Shown here piece by piece: positions 33,711-44,977 of a DNA stretch of 64,000 nt; the stretch's first letter is position 1, and every line of letters begins with the position of its first letter. The translations under genes were made by a program, and so were the position numbers. The stretch is from Bretschneidera sinensis (lineage: Eukaryota; Streptophyta; Magnoliopsida; Brassicales; Akaniaceae). The notes beneath the pieces were generated by a model, which was given only the letters and a program-made list of their open reading frames with translations, did not search any database and was not told where the DNA came from. The stretch lies in assembly GCA_023935145.1 (NCBI GenBank), contig CM043702.1:74730820-74794819 (forward strand), read 5' to 3'.

Positions 33711-34020
33711 TCCAATAGTTGACACACTTCACCTTGTGTTGGGCTCCAATAGTTAACACACTCATCTTTGTGTCGGGTTCAATAATTGACATATTTAACC
33801 TTATATCGAGGTCCAATAGTTGACACACTTAACCCTTTGTCAAAGGCCAGTAGTTGACACACTTATCTTCTATGTCTGGGTCTAATAATTGACATAGTTA
33901 ACCCTTGTGTCTGGGTCAAATAGTTGACACACTTAATCCATGTGTCTGGATTTAATAGTTGACACATTTAACCCTTATTTTCGGGTTCAATAGTTGACAC
34001 ACGTATCATAATGTTCAGGA
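33711..34020. repeat. Minisatellite, nine copies of a 33-35-bp unit
   Basis: Units begin at 33711, 33745, 33779, 33812, 33847, 33881, 33916, 33951 and 33986, each with aatagttgacacac followed by a tgtgtctggg-like end. No frame runs through it. Confidence 0.9.
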
Positions 34021-34420
34021 CCAATATCGTCAATACTTTAACCACGAATGACCAAACATTCAATATTACAATATTCTCATATCAACGCGCATAGTCGATA
34101 AGATAGTATTGAAAAACCACTTGCATTATAATATGACATCGAAAAAAATCACTTACCTCGACATAAAGTCAATGCAATCACGTCCAATGGGAACTTTTAC
34201 TCTCGCCCACTTCCATGCCTAAATATGATACAATTTATATTAAACAATTGTAACTATGCCTTTTCCACTATGAAAAATTTGTCATGCAACGATTAAAATT
34301 TTTTTGTTCTTTCTTTTGAAATAAGTGATAAATAATCTAAATTAATATTACAACAAAATGGGGATTTCTCGTTACTTTAACGAGAATGCTTTTTAAAAGC
34401 ACCGTGAGTAGCTTATCTGT
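34021..34420. other. Spacer, no gene recognised
   Basis: AT-rich. A short perfect hairpin ctcgttactttaacgag lies near 34368-34384. Otherwise nothing recognisable before the LTR fragment at 34421. Confidence 0.5.
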
Positions 34421-36635
34421 AAGCCCCTTAATTTACATTTGTTAACCTCTTTGTTTACGTATTTTATTCTATTTTACTTCATTTTTGTGTTTTCTATGTT
34501 TTTATAGGTTATTGGAGAAAAAGATGGCATTTTAGAACTCAAAGGAAGAAATCTGGAAGACCTAGAAGCAGCCAAGTGCGATGTGTGATCGAGCACTTTG
34601 GCATAGAAAAATAGAAAAAAAATTTATTACACAAAAAAGAGAAAATAAAATGCTCTTGATAATCATTGAATAAACTTTCAACTGAGTAACTGGACCTCTT
34701 GCCTTAGTAAGTAGTGAGTGTTCATGTCAAAAGGTGGGAATTATGCTTATAATGATCATTAAATAAAGTTTCTACTGAGTAACTGGACCTCTTGCCTCAG
34801 TAAGCAGTGAGTGTTCATGTCAAAAGGTGGGAATTTTGCTTGGTAGCATTAAGACCAGTTAGTTTTGTAGCATTTTTGAATCGAGTTAGTAAGTCCTTAG
34901 GGGTATCTTTTCACCTAATGCCCTAAAACCATTTGGTTTGGGAGTCATTGGCTAAACACTCACTACATGGGTCAATTAGAAAGCTTAAGGGAACTCAACA
35001 TGGCAAAAGAATCTCATAATAAAAGAAAAAGAAAGAAATAAAACTATGCCATTATTGTTCATTCTGATAGGAAATTCAATGAATGTTAAGACACCGAAAC
35101 ACTATAAATTGGAGTTATTTAAAAGTTTCATCTTTTATGTGCTAGCTAACCACACACTAAGTTAGACTTTGTGAATGCTTTAACCAGCCTCGAGTAAGTG
35201 ATTAGGTTTTAAAACTCTTATTCACTGCAAAGATGTGTTTATATTTTAAACCTGCTCATGAATAAATATCATGGTTTTGTGTGCGACCCAAATTTTTAGA
35301 TATCATGAATGATAAATTTATCTTTGTTATTGTTTTTCAGTTAATTTTTTTTGTTTTTTATTGCTAAGGGACTAGCAATGTGTAAGTTAGGAGGTGTGAT
35401 AAATGCTTAAATGTTCATATTTAAGCCTCTTAATTTACATTTGTTAACCTCTTTCTTTACATATTTTATTTTATTTTACTTCATTTTGCGTTTTCTATTT
35501 TTTATAGGTTCTTGGAGAAAAAGATGGCATTTTGGAACTCAAAGGAAGAAATCTGGAAGACCTAGAAGTAGCCAAGTGTGATCGAGCACAAAAGAGTGTG
35601 ATCGAGCGCACAAGCACTCGTGCGCACACATAGATCGAGCGCACACGTGCAGTGAAATGGCAGAGCCAGTTTTGGAAAGAATAGTTCGGGTCTTGTTTTG
35701 GAAATTAAGGTTTCGAGGTGTCCTTAGAACTTTATAAGTATGCCTGTAAAACACAGAAACAATACTTTTTATCTTCATTTCAGTTGTAAGCTTTGGAGAC
35801 GAATTGATGACTCTTCTCTACAGTATTTTTTTGGGTTTATTCTTTTCTTTTTATTTTACATTATGAAGATGTTTAGCATCACAAGCATGTGTAACTAACT
35901 TCTAAATAGGGCTTGATTGAAGCCCTAATTATACTTTTCCATATATAAGTATTGTTGCCTTTGCAAATAGCTGTGTTATGATGCTTTAATTGATTAATGC
36001 TTTTTTTTTTTTATTGAATTCCTCATATGTGTTTGTCTGATCAACGTATGCATGTGGTATGGATTAGTTAGTTAGATCAATTTGGATGACCGAGTCCTGG
36101 GTCTGACAATAGTAATAAAAGAAATCCACGCCGGGTTCTTGGATTAATCAACATGGAAAACCGGGAGTATACACCATGCCTTAGGTCTCGTGTGGTTGTC
36201 GATTTCAACAAATCTTATGCTCTCTCAAGGAACAACTCAGTATACACCATGCTGAATCCCTTAAGAGAGAGAAGAGCTAGAGTATTCACCATGCCTAACT
36301 CGTTGCTTAAGAAGATCAATAGCCTAAAGAGCGGACCAAGCCCTTAGGTTGACAAACATTAGGTATTCATGGTAAGGCTAGAGCATTGGCACATTACTTG
36401 TTGGGAAAATATGATTAGTGGTGGATATCAAAGCCCTATGTTCTTATCATTATCAATCTAAACTCAAAATTTATTTTTATCATTTTATATTGTGAAACTG
36501 ATTCTAAAATGAAATTCACCAATCCCTGTGGAGATGATCTCACATTTGCACACTATGCTACTGTTGACCTTGTGCACTAGTAAGTAAAACTGTTTAATTA
36601 TTTCCTTATTAATTTAGGTATATCATTGCACAATA
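34421..36635 (+). mobile_element. Deleted B-family element: LTR fragment, 3' noncoding region, full LTR
   Basis: 34421-34605 matches the U3 start of the B-family LTR, lacking its first 30 or so bases. It is joined directly at about 34606 to the 3' noncoding block of the family (compare the complement of 27100-27292). A polypurine-like tract (taagttaggaggtg) and a complete LTR at 35397-36635 follow. All coding DNA and the rest of the 5' LTR are missing. A segment of about 97 bases is duplicated at 34657-34753 and 34754-34850. Confidence 0.82.
35397..36635 (+). repeat. B-family 3' LTR, 1239 bp
   Basis: Begins TGATAAATGC and ends CACAATA (expected CA; the final bases look mutated). U3 holds gatcgagcgcac-type motifs at 35578-35650, and a TATA-like box (ctttataagt) lies near 35731. 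Confidence 0.85.
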
Positions 36636-36708
36636 TTCGACACTCAACCAAAGTGTCGTTTGCAATTTTTCTCAATGGAGCTTAATGTGCTGATGATTTC
36701 TGTGCGCC
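36636..36708 (-). mobile_element. Tat-like element, piece left of A insertion
   Basis: Ends in GCGCC, the duplication flanking A, and continues in sequence at 55905. It is presumably the end of the Tat 3' LTR, but its outer terminus was not identified. Confidence 0.4.
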
Positions 36709-38050
36709 TGTTGTGAGTTTTAAATTACTCGCAAGCGCACGAGTTGTTTACAATATAGTGTGTGCAAGTGCGAGTTCGAATCCACAGAGAATGCGTTGTG
36801 AAAATAGCTTTTTATCTAAACTAACCTTATTTTAACCTAGTTCCGAATTGTGAATTATATTTTGCAAAGCAAATATAAACTAAACTAAATTGATTTAATA
36901 ACTAATGATGAAAACACTAAGGTTTCTGAATCCATCCAACCAAAGTAAAGCATATATCTTTATGTTCTATATAAAAATAATCTATCAAAACATTCCATGA
37001 ATCCAACTTAAACAAAAAACAACGAATATCCTAATTAAACCAAAAGCATCCAATGTATCAGCTTTTAACAAATCACAAAGGAAATCCAATTTAATCAAAA
37101 AGGATTTGATGTATCCATCGGATGAAACACACAGAATATCCAACAGAACAATTAAAAACTATCAATCGTAAGAATTTACTCAAACAATTGAAATAGAACA
37201 TTTAAACTAAACATATCAGAATTGTATGAACATATTTGAAAATATAATGCTAAACAATAGCAAGGCTTCATCTTCAACCTCAGCTGAAGATTTTAGCCAC
37301 TAATGATCATGAAACTAAATTTCACAATAAAAAGTGCTAAGCATTAAAAACTTGAAAAGAATTAAAACTGACTGTACATTAGGAGAAATTCCACACACTG
37401 TTGGGCAGCACTTCCCCTGTGGTGGCAAAAGCCCTTAGGAGATCTACTAGAATGCTAGTAGAAATCCACCAGACTGCCCACTGAATAATGAAGTGAGGTA
37501 GTGTTTATATAAGGGAATTCCCGGAGTACAATGAGCTATAAATTCGATGTGGGATACTGCCCCTTGCGATTGATTGCAGCATGGTGCGATCGATCGCAAC
37601 ATGGTGCGATGCAATGTGTCTGGCGCGCTGTAAGTGCTTCCTATCCTATGTGGGATGGCTGGTCAATTGCGGTCGATCGCAGCCCTGTTGCGCTTGAGTA
37701 CATCACAGTGCGCTGCAATATATATGATACTGCAAATGTTTCCTCTCAAATATGGGATGTGCGACTCACTTGCGATCGATCGCAAGTCTGGTGCGCTCGA
37801 GCGCATGTGCGATTGATCTCATACCTTGTGCACACGATCGAAGGTGCGATCGATCCCATGTCCTGTGCGCTCGATCGCACTAGGCATCCTCAGCTTTTGC
37901 TCTTTAAGCCCTGTGGTTATCACATTGCTTCATTTTATTCCAAAACATATAAAAACACAAAAAATAGATAAAATAGCACGAAATAACATAACTAAGAACT
38001 CAACAAATGTAAACTAAGGGGCTAAAACATGTAATATTTAGCACTCATCA
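36709..38050 (-). repeat. A 3' LTR, 1342 bp
   Basis: TGTTGTGAG...CACTCATCA on plus. U3 has a dense array of GCGATCGATCGC and CTCGAGCG-type palindromes at about 37561-37885. A minus-strand TATA box (cttatataaaca) lies near 37515-37504. Confidence 0.93.
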
Positions 38051-39272
38051 AAGACCCCCAAACTTACATATTGCTAGTCCCATAGCAATATGAAACTAAA
38101 AACTAAATGAAAAACAAAGAATATAAAAATAAGTTCATAAGTCATGGTATCCAAAGATTTTAGGAGCACACACCACCATGATAATGATTCATAAGCAAGC
38201 TTAAAAAGATAAACCCATCTTCGCAATGAATAGAAATGTTAAAATCTAATTAATTACAAAAGGCAGGTTAATGCATCATAAGTCTGACTCAGTGTAAAGT
38301 GAATTAGCAAATAAAAATGAAGCTTCCAAATAAGTCCAATGTGTAAGGTCTCTATGTCTCAAGATTCACTGCATTTCCCATCAGAATGAACGAAAATGGC
38401 ATAGTTTTTATTTTCTTCTCTTTTTTTTTATTTTTTGTTGTAAGGCTCTGCTATGTTTAGTTTCCTTAAGCTTTCTAATTAACCCATGTAGCGAGTGTTG
38501 AGTCAATGACTCCCAAACCAGATGGTTTTAGGGCATTAGGTGTACAGACACCCTTTAGGACTTACTAATTCGAGTAAAAAAGGTTACGAAATTAAACTGG
38601 CCTTAATACTATTAAACAAAATTCCAACCTTTTGACGTGAACACTCACTGCTTACTGAGGCAAGAAGTCCAGTTACTCAGTGGAAAGTTTATTTATGATC
38701 ATCATTTTCATTTTTTTTATATATGCTAAAATGTTAATCCAACAAGTCATCCAGTTTCAGTTAAGACAGAAATGTACACATTAAAATCACATGTCATACC
38801 TCACATAATGCGTACTAATGTGCTCATGTTAGATTAGAGATCAAACATGTGAATTCTCAAATGCCTCAAGTAAGTAACAAAATTTTAAAACTTTATCAAC
38901 AGATCATGTGTTCCAAAATTTAAGCTCACCAATGAATCACATCACAGAAATTGTTTAGATCAACCAAAATTTCAAAATAACATGAGTATGCATTAAAAAA
39001 AAAAAAACAACAAATTAGGACAAAGTGTGTGTAATATGTCTCCCATACCCCCAAACTTAAATTACACATTGACCCCAATGTGTGAATAATATGGAAAGAG
39101 TTGACCTGGGATATGGAGAACTATCTGGACTGGTATGGCTCATAGCATACCCCCAAACTTGATCTGAAGTACGCGTTGTCCTTGAAAAATAAAGACTGGA
39201 AAACAAAAAATAATGGAAACAAACATTAATCATAAATATGTAAAATAATAAACAATAAAAAAGGATAAGCTG
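38051..39272 (-). other. A 3' noncoding region
   Basis: No gene. Three polypurine-like AAGTTTGGGGGT motifs (complements of 38053-38066, 39046-39059 and 39148-39160); the first abuts the LTR and serves as polypurine tract. It shares blocks with B and D, including the actggacttcttgcctcag segment. Confidence 0.75.
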
Positions 39273-39316
39273 TGGGTGCCTCCCATGAGCACTATGTTTA
39301 AAGTCTTCAGCCAGAC
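39273..39316 (-). promoter_or_regulatory. Conserved post-pol hairpin block (A copy)
   Basis: Starts about 23 bases after the pol stop codon (TGA, complement of 39340-39342). GTCTGGCTGAAGAC, then TTTAAAC, AGTGCT and TGGGAGGCACCCA, which can form a second hairpin. Confidence 0.75.
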
Positions 39317-39339
39317 TCTCCTTAGTATATGACCCTCAA

Positions 39340-40560
39340 TCAAAGTAAATAGGATCCGTCAACAATATCGTCTCAATGTCTGGACTCCTCAACTCCAAGA
39401 ATGGTTTTAGCCTCTGTCCATTTACCTTGAAAGTGCTACCATTCTTTGGATCCTCAATCTCGATGGCCCCATGAGGAAAAACTGACCGAATAATAAAGGG
39501 GCCGGTCCATAGAGACTTGAGCTTGCCTGGGAAAAGATACAGGTGTGAGTTGTAAAGAAGAACTTTTTTACCCAGCTCAAAAGCTCATCTCAAAATGTTT
39601 TGGTCATGAGTCTTCTTCATTTGTGCTTTGTATGACCGTGCACACTCATATGCATCATTTCGCAGCTCCTCTAATTCATTGAGTTGGAGCTTTCTTTGGG
39701 AGCCAGCTTTCAAAAGATTAAAGTTCAGCTATTTGATAGCCCAATAGGCTCTATGCTCTAATTCGACTGGAAGGTGATAGGCTTTTCCGTACACAATACG
39801 ATATGGAGACATGCCAATTGGCATCTTGAATGTTGTTCGATATGCCCACAGAGCATCAGTCAATCGCAGAGACCAGTCCTTTCTATTAGGGTTCACAGTT
39901 TTCTCCAAAATGTGCTTAATCTCGCGATTGGAAATTTCCACTTGTCCATTCATCTGTGGGTGATACGGGGGTGGCAACTTTGTGTGTGATGAAATACTTC
40001 TTCATCAACTGCTCAAAAATCCTGTTGCAAAAGTGCTTACCTCCATCACTTATAATTGCTCGAGGCATACCAAAATGAGCAAAGATATTGTTCTTCAAAA
40101 ACTGGACCACAACTCTATGGTCATTGGTCTTGCATGCAACTGCTTCCACCCATTTGGACAGATAGTCCACAATAACTAGAATGTACAGATAGCCAAAGGA
40201 ATTTGGGAAAGGTCCCATAAAATCAATGCCCCACACGTCAAAAATCTCAACAATCAGAATGGGGTTGAGGGGCATCAAATTCCTCCTAGAAATACTCCCT
40301 AGCTTTTGGCAACGCTCACAAGATACACAGTAAGTGTGAGAGTCTCGGAACAGGGTAGGCCAATAGAATCCGCACTGCAAAATCTTCGTAGCGGTCTTTT
40401 TAGCACTGAAATGGCCTCCACAAGCATGATCATGACAAAAGGTGATGATATTAGATTGGTCATGCTCAGGAATATACCTTCTGATGATCTGATCGGGACG
40501 ATACTTGAACAAGTAAGGATCATCCCAGAAAAAATGTTTTACCATGGCAAAAAACTTTAA
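39340..40560 (-). pseudogene. pol: A pol: integrase
   Basis: Zinc-binding HHCC region (HDHACGGHF...CVSCERC, about 40440-40310), first catalytic aspartate in GIDFMGPFP (about 40230), second in [10 protein letters not shown] (about 40045), and the glutamate in [12 protein letters not shown] (about 39945-39910). A one-base gain in a C run near 39967 shifts the frame between the last two. The C-terminal segment keeps [13 protein letters not shown] before the stop at 39340. It inserts element cDNA into the genome. Confidence 0.92.
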
Positions 40561-42063
40561 TTTATCTTGTCGCCCCCAATGTAAAGGCATTTGACCGGTG
40601 ACAAGATAGTTCACTATATCAGCAAACCATGGCGTGGGATTGTGAGTAATGTGCATCAATTGCTCATCAGGAAAGGTCTCAGAAATGGGAGTGGCGGCCT
40701 CAGTGAAATCCACTATCAACCTAGACAAATGGTCCGCCACCACATTTTCGGAACCTTTCTTATCCCGAATCTCTATGTCGAACTCTTGAAGTAGCAAGAT
40801 CCATCGAATAAGATGAGATTTAGCATCTTTTTTAGAGAAAAGATACTTCAATGCTGCATGGTCCGAGTAGATAATGACTTTAGATCCTAACAAGGAGGAT
40901 CTGAACTTGTCAAATGCAAAAATGACTGCTAGCAACTCCTTCTCAGTGGTAGAGTAATCGAGTTGTGCGTCGTTTAGAGTTCGACTTGCATAATAGATAA
41001 CATGGGGAAGTTTATCAACACACTGCCCCAAAACAACTCCAACAGCATAGTCTGATGCGTCACACATAATTTCAAAAGGCACACCCCAGTTGGGTGGCTG
41101 AATAATTGGTGTGGACGTCAGAATCTTCTTCAGATCCCCAAATGCTTTCTCATAATCTTCATCAAATAAAAATGGGGCATCCTTCATTAATAACTTGCAC
41201 AAGGGCTGAGTGATCTTGCTGAAATTCTGGATAAATCACCTGTAGAATCCTGCATGGCCTAGAAAAGAACGAACCTTCTTCACTGTACGTGGGGGTGGAA
41301 GGTTGGAAATCAGGTCCACATTCGCTTTGTCGACCTCAATCCCCCGATGGGATATGACGTGCCCCAGTACAATACCTTGCTTGACCATAAAATGGCACTT
41401 CTCCTAATTAAGCACCGGGTTCTTCTCATTGCACCGCACTAAAACCAAAGTGAGATGGTGCTGACACTCTTCAAATGATGAACCAAAGATGAAGAAGTCA
41501 TCCATGAAAATCTCTAAAGAACGCTCCACCATGTCATAAAATATGCTAACCATGCACCACTGAAAAGTAGCAAGTACATTGCATAACCTAAAGGGCATGC
41601 GACGGTAGGCAAATGTCCTAAAAGGACAGGTAAATGTTGTCTTCTCCTGATCTTCGGGTTCCACGGGGACTTGGTTATATCCAGAATAACCATCCAAAAA
41701 ACAATAATACTCATGCCCAGCCAAACACTCTACCATCTGATCAATTAATGAGAGTGAAAAATGATCATTCCTTATCGCAGTGTTCAGTTTACGGTAGTCT
41801 ATACACACTCTCCACCCTGACTGAACATGAGTTGGCACCAACTCATCGTCCTTATTCTTCACTACCATTAATCCAGCTCGCTTGGGCACGACATGAATCA
41901 GGCTCACCCACTTGCTATCAGAGATGGGATAAATGATCCATGCATCTAACAGCTTAATTACTTCTGCCCTCACAACCTCTTGCATAGCTGGGTTGAGCCT
42001 TCTTTGTGGCTCCCTCGATGGCTTGGCATTCTCCTCCAAATGTATCTTGTGCATTACCAACAA
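40561..42063 (-). pseudogene. pol: A pol: reverse transcriptase and RNase H
   Basis: The RT core (42063-41404) has VCIDYRKLN, FCFLDGYSGYNQ-like sequence, TFACPFGTFAYRRMPF-type blocks and catalytic FMDD (complement of about 41497-41508). The join to RNase H (41403-41203) holds a TGA in GFYR*FIQNFS near 41240. RNase H (41202-40600) has [24 protein letters not shown] and VADHLSR with the four acidic residues. FMDD in place of YxDD is common in this plant gypsy group. Confidence 0.93.
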
Positions 42064-42093
42064 GGGGCTGATTCCCCTGATATCCTCAATAGT

Positions 42094-43079
42094 TCAGCCT
42101 ATTGCTTCCTTGTGCTCTCTCAAAACATCTAATAATTTCTCCTCTTGAGTCTCAACCAAATCTGAAGCTATAATCACAGGAAAAGACTCTGCTGGACCTA
42201 GGAACTTATACTGAAGATTGTTCGGTAAAGGTTTAAGTTCCTTCTTAGGAGGCTCAAGTTCTTCAGTCTCTTCCTTTTCACTACTCTCCGTAGGAGCAGA
42301 CTCTAAAATGGCATTTGCTTGCTCAAGTAACTTATCCAAATCCAGATCCTCTCCAAACTGAGCAAAGCATGCCTCCAGGGGGTCCTCCATGCTTGATTCA
42401 TCCATCGTCTCTTCAATAATCTCCTCTATTAAGCATATATTTCTCACTTCAGCAAATTCCAATGGTTGCTTAGTGATATAAAAAATATTCAACTCTACTG
42501 TCATATTCCGAAGGAAATCTTCATCACCCTTATCCTACAATTGATTAGGGCGTTAGCCGTGGCTAAGAATGGTCGCCCTAGAATCACCGGTATCTGAATC
42601 TCTATATTCTGGACCGGTTCTGTATCTAGCACAATAAAATCCATGGGGAAATAAAACTGATCTACCTTTATCAAAACGTCCTCAACTACTCCCCGTGGTA
42701 TTTTCACTGACCTGTCAACCAATTGAAGTGTTGTGGATGTGGGCTTTAATTCTCCTAACCCCAACTGCAAATAGACTGAATAGGGTAGAAGATTCACAAT
42801 GGCTCCTAAATCTAATAGAGCCCTCATAATCTGGATGACTCCTATCATGCAAGAGATGGTAGGACACCTTGGGTCCTTATACTTGATCGGCAGCTTGCAC
42901 TGAAGGATTAAGCTAACCTACTCGGTCAAAAATGCCTTCTTCGGGACATTCGTCCTCCTCTTGATAGTGATCAAGTCCTTTAAGAACTTGGCCTATAATG
43001 GCACTTGCTCGATGGCGTCCAAAAGTGGAATATTGATTTGGACTCACTTGAACACCTCCAAAATTTCTTCAAACTTCCC
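42094..43079 (-). pseudogene. pro: A pol: protease and pre-RT linker
   Basis: The protease site reads LLDLGAIVNLLPY (serine to isoleucine relative to D) at about 42838-42800. VILGRPFLATANALINC lies near 42590-42540. The acidic linker follows (42504-42094: EDPLEACFAQFGEDL and LKPLPNNLQYKFLGP). Stops appear in 43079-42850 and a frameshift at about 42501. Confidence 0.88.
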
Positions 43080-43526
43080 TCATTTCTTAGGTGCTTGTAA
43101 TCTCTCAGGGTAAGGTGCTTTAGGTACAAACAACCTAGGAGGATCATTCACAGTAGGAATGGTTGTAGATGGCTCAGAATTTCTCTTCTCCTTGTTGCCA
43201 CTTTCTTGCCTTTGCTGCATAGCAGAGCTCTCTTCCACTCGATTGTCCACTAGTCTCCCAGACCTTAATATGACAATCGATTGCACTTGTTCCTCCCCGT
43301 GCGTAGAAGTTGATGAATTTCCAACCATAAATTGTCTCTTCGAGTTGGGCACGGGCTGACGGGGGAACTTTCCCTTTTCTCTTTCACCCAAGTGACTTGC
43401 GATTTGCCCCATTTGACTCTCTAGATTGGCAATCGCTTGGGTGTTTACTATTGTCGCACTCCTCACTTCGCTGATGGATTGGCCGGTCATCTTCATGAAC
43501 TCCTTGAAGGTGGCCTCCAATGATTG
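43080..43526 (-). pseudogene. gag: A gag C-terminal region, downstream side of D insertion
   Basis: An open block of 146 codons starting at the D junction: coiled-coil segment (NTQAIANLESQMGQIASHL), then basic and acidic linker leading into the protease. The same region in D (46284-46740) is closely similar. The frame is continuous with 53085 once D and one GATTG copy are removed. Confidence 0.88.
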
Positions 43527-44734
43527 TGATGAGTCTTAAATATTGCATATTTAAGACCCTTAACTTATATTTGTTATGCTCTTAGTTAGTAGTATTTCAC
43601 TTTATTTTATGTCTTTTTTGTGTTTTGTGTATTTTTATAGCTTTGTGGAGAAAATGAAGCATTTCAGGAGATGTGAAGCTTCAGGAGCAATATCGATCGA
43701 TTGCACTATGCTGCGATCGAGAGCATTGTCAACAATCCCACATCGAAATGTTTGCAGTACAGTGCACCTGCAATCGAGCGCACCAGACACGCGATCGAGT
43801 GCACATGCGATCGTGCGCACAAGACATACGATCGATCGCACTTGCGATCGAGCGCACTCGGGCAGTATCTCACATCGAATTTGAAACCCATGCTACTCCG
43901 AGACTCCCCCTATATAAACACCATCTGACCTCATCATTCAGTGTGCAATTCCTGAGCTATTTGGTGTAATCTGGTGGACGTCCGCTAGCATTCTGGTGGA
44001 TCCCGAAGGCTTTGCTACCACGAGAGGAAGCGCCGCCCAACAGCGTGTGGAACTTCTTCCTTGTATAGTAATTATTTCTTTTGATTTAGTTTTGTTTAGT
44101 TTAAATGTTTAACACTTTTATTATGAACTGTAGTTTCATAACTATGAGTGGCTAGAATCTTCAACTAAGGTTGAAGATGAAACCTCACCATTGTTTGGCA
44201 TATTAGTTTCAGTTTTGTTTATACAATTCTGATATTTTTTTAGTATAAATGTTCTATCAATTATTTGAGTAGAATCTTATGATTGATTGCGTTTAAATTG
44301 TTCTGTTGGATATTCCTTGTGTTTCATCTGATGGATACATCAAATTGTTTTTGATTAAATTGGATTTCCTTTGTGATTTGTTAAAAGCGGATACATTGGA
44401 TGCTTTTGGTATAATTGGGATATTTGTTGTTTTTTGTCTTAAGTTGGATTCATGGAATGTTTTGATAGGCTATTTTACATGAAGATATATGCTTAGCTTT
44501 GGTGGGTGGATTCAGAAACCTTAGTGTTTTTATCATTAGTTTTTAAATCAATTTAATTTAAGTTTATATTTCTTTTGCAACATATAATTACAAATTTGGA
44601 ACTAGGTTAAAATAGACTTAGTTTAGATAAAAATATATTTTCACAATGCAATTCCCTGTGGATTCGACCTCGCACTTGCACACACTATATTGCAGACAAC
44701 TCGTGCGCTTGCGAGTAATTTAAAACTCACAACA
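43527..44734 (+). repeat. D 5' LTR, 1208 bp
   Basis: TGATGAGTC...CACAACA. Array of GCGATCGA(T/G)CGCA palindromes at about 43690-43862, TATA box TATATAAA at 43911. It lacks a palindrome unit of about 23 bases present in the right LTR. Confidence 0.93.
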
Positions 44735-44740
44735 ATTTTT

Positions 44741-44758
44741 TGGTGCCGTTGCCGGGGA
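44741..44758 (+). other. D primer-binding site, tRNA-Asp
   Basis: TGGTGCCGTTGCCGGGGA, one change from the perfect tRNA-Asp complement, 6 bases after the LTR. The leader 44759-44977 that follows is T- and A-rich with a short AAT microsatellite near 44888-44908 and no gene. Confidence 0.9.
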
Positions 44759-44977
44759 ATTGTTTTGTTTGTGAAATTTTTGTCTGAATTAATTTTATTT
44801 TTCTACTAGTTAGTTAGCATTGTTTGTTTGATTTTTCTTTTTGGCAATTTTATTTTATTTGATTTGTTTCTCTTTGCATTGTTAAAATAATAATAATAAT
44901 AATAATAAAATTAAAAAAAAAACCATTTTGTGCAAATTTCTGCTGTTTAGGTTATTTTAGTGCTTTTTGTGCAGTAT

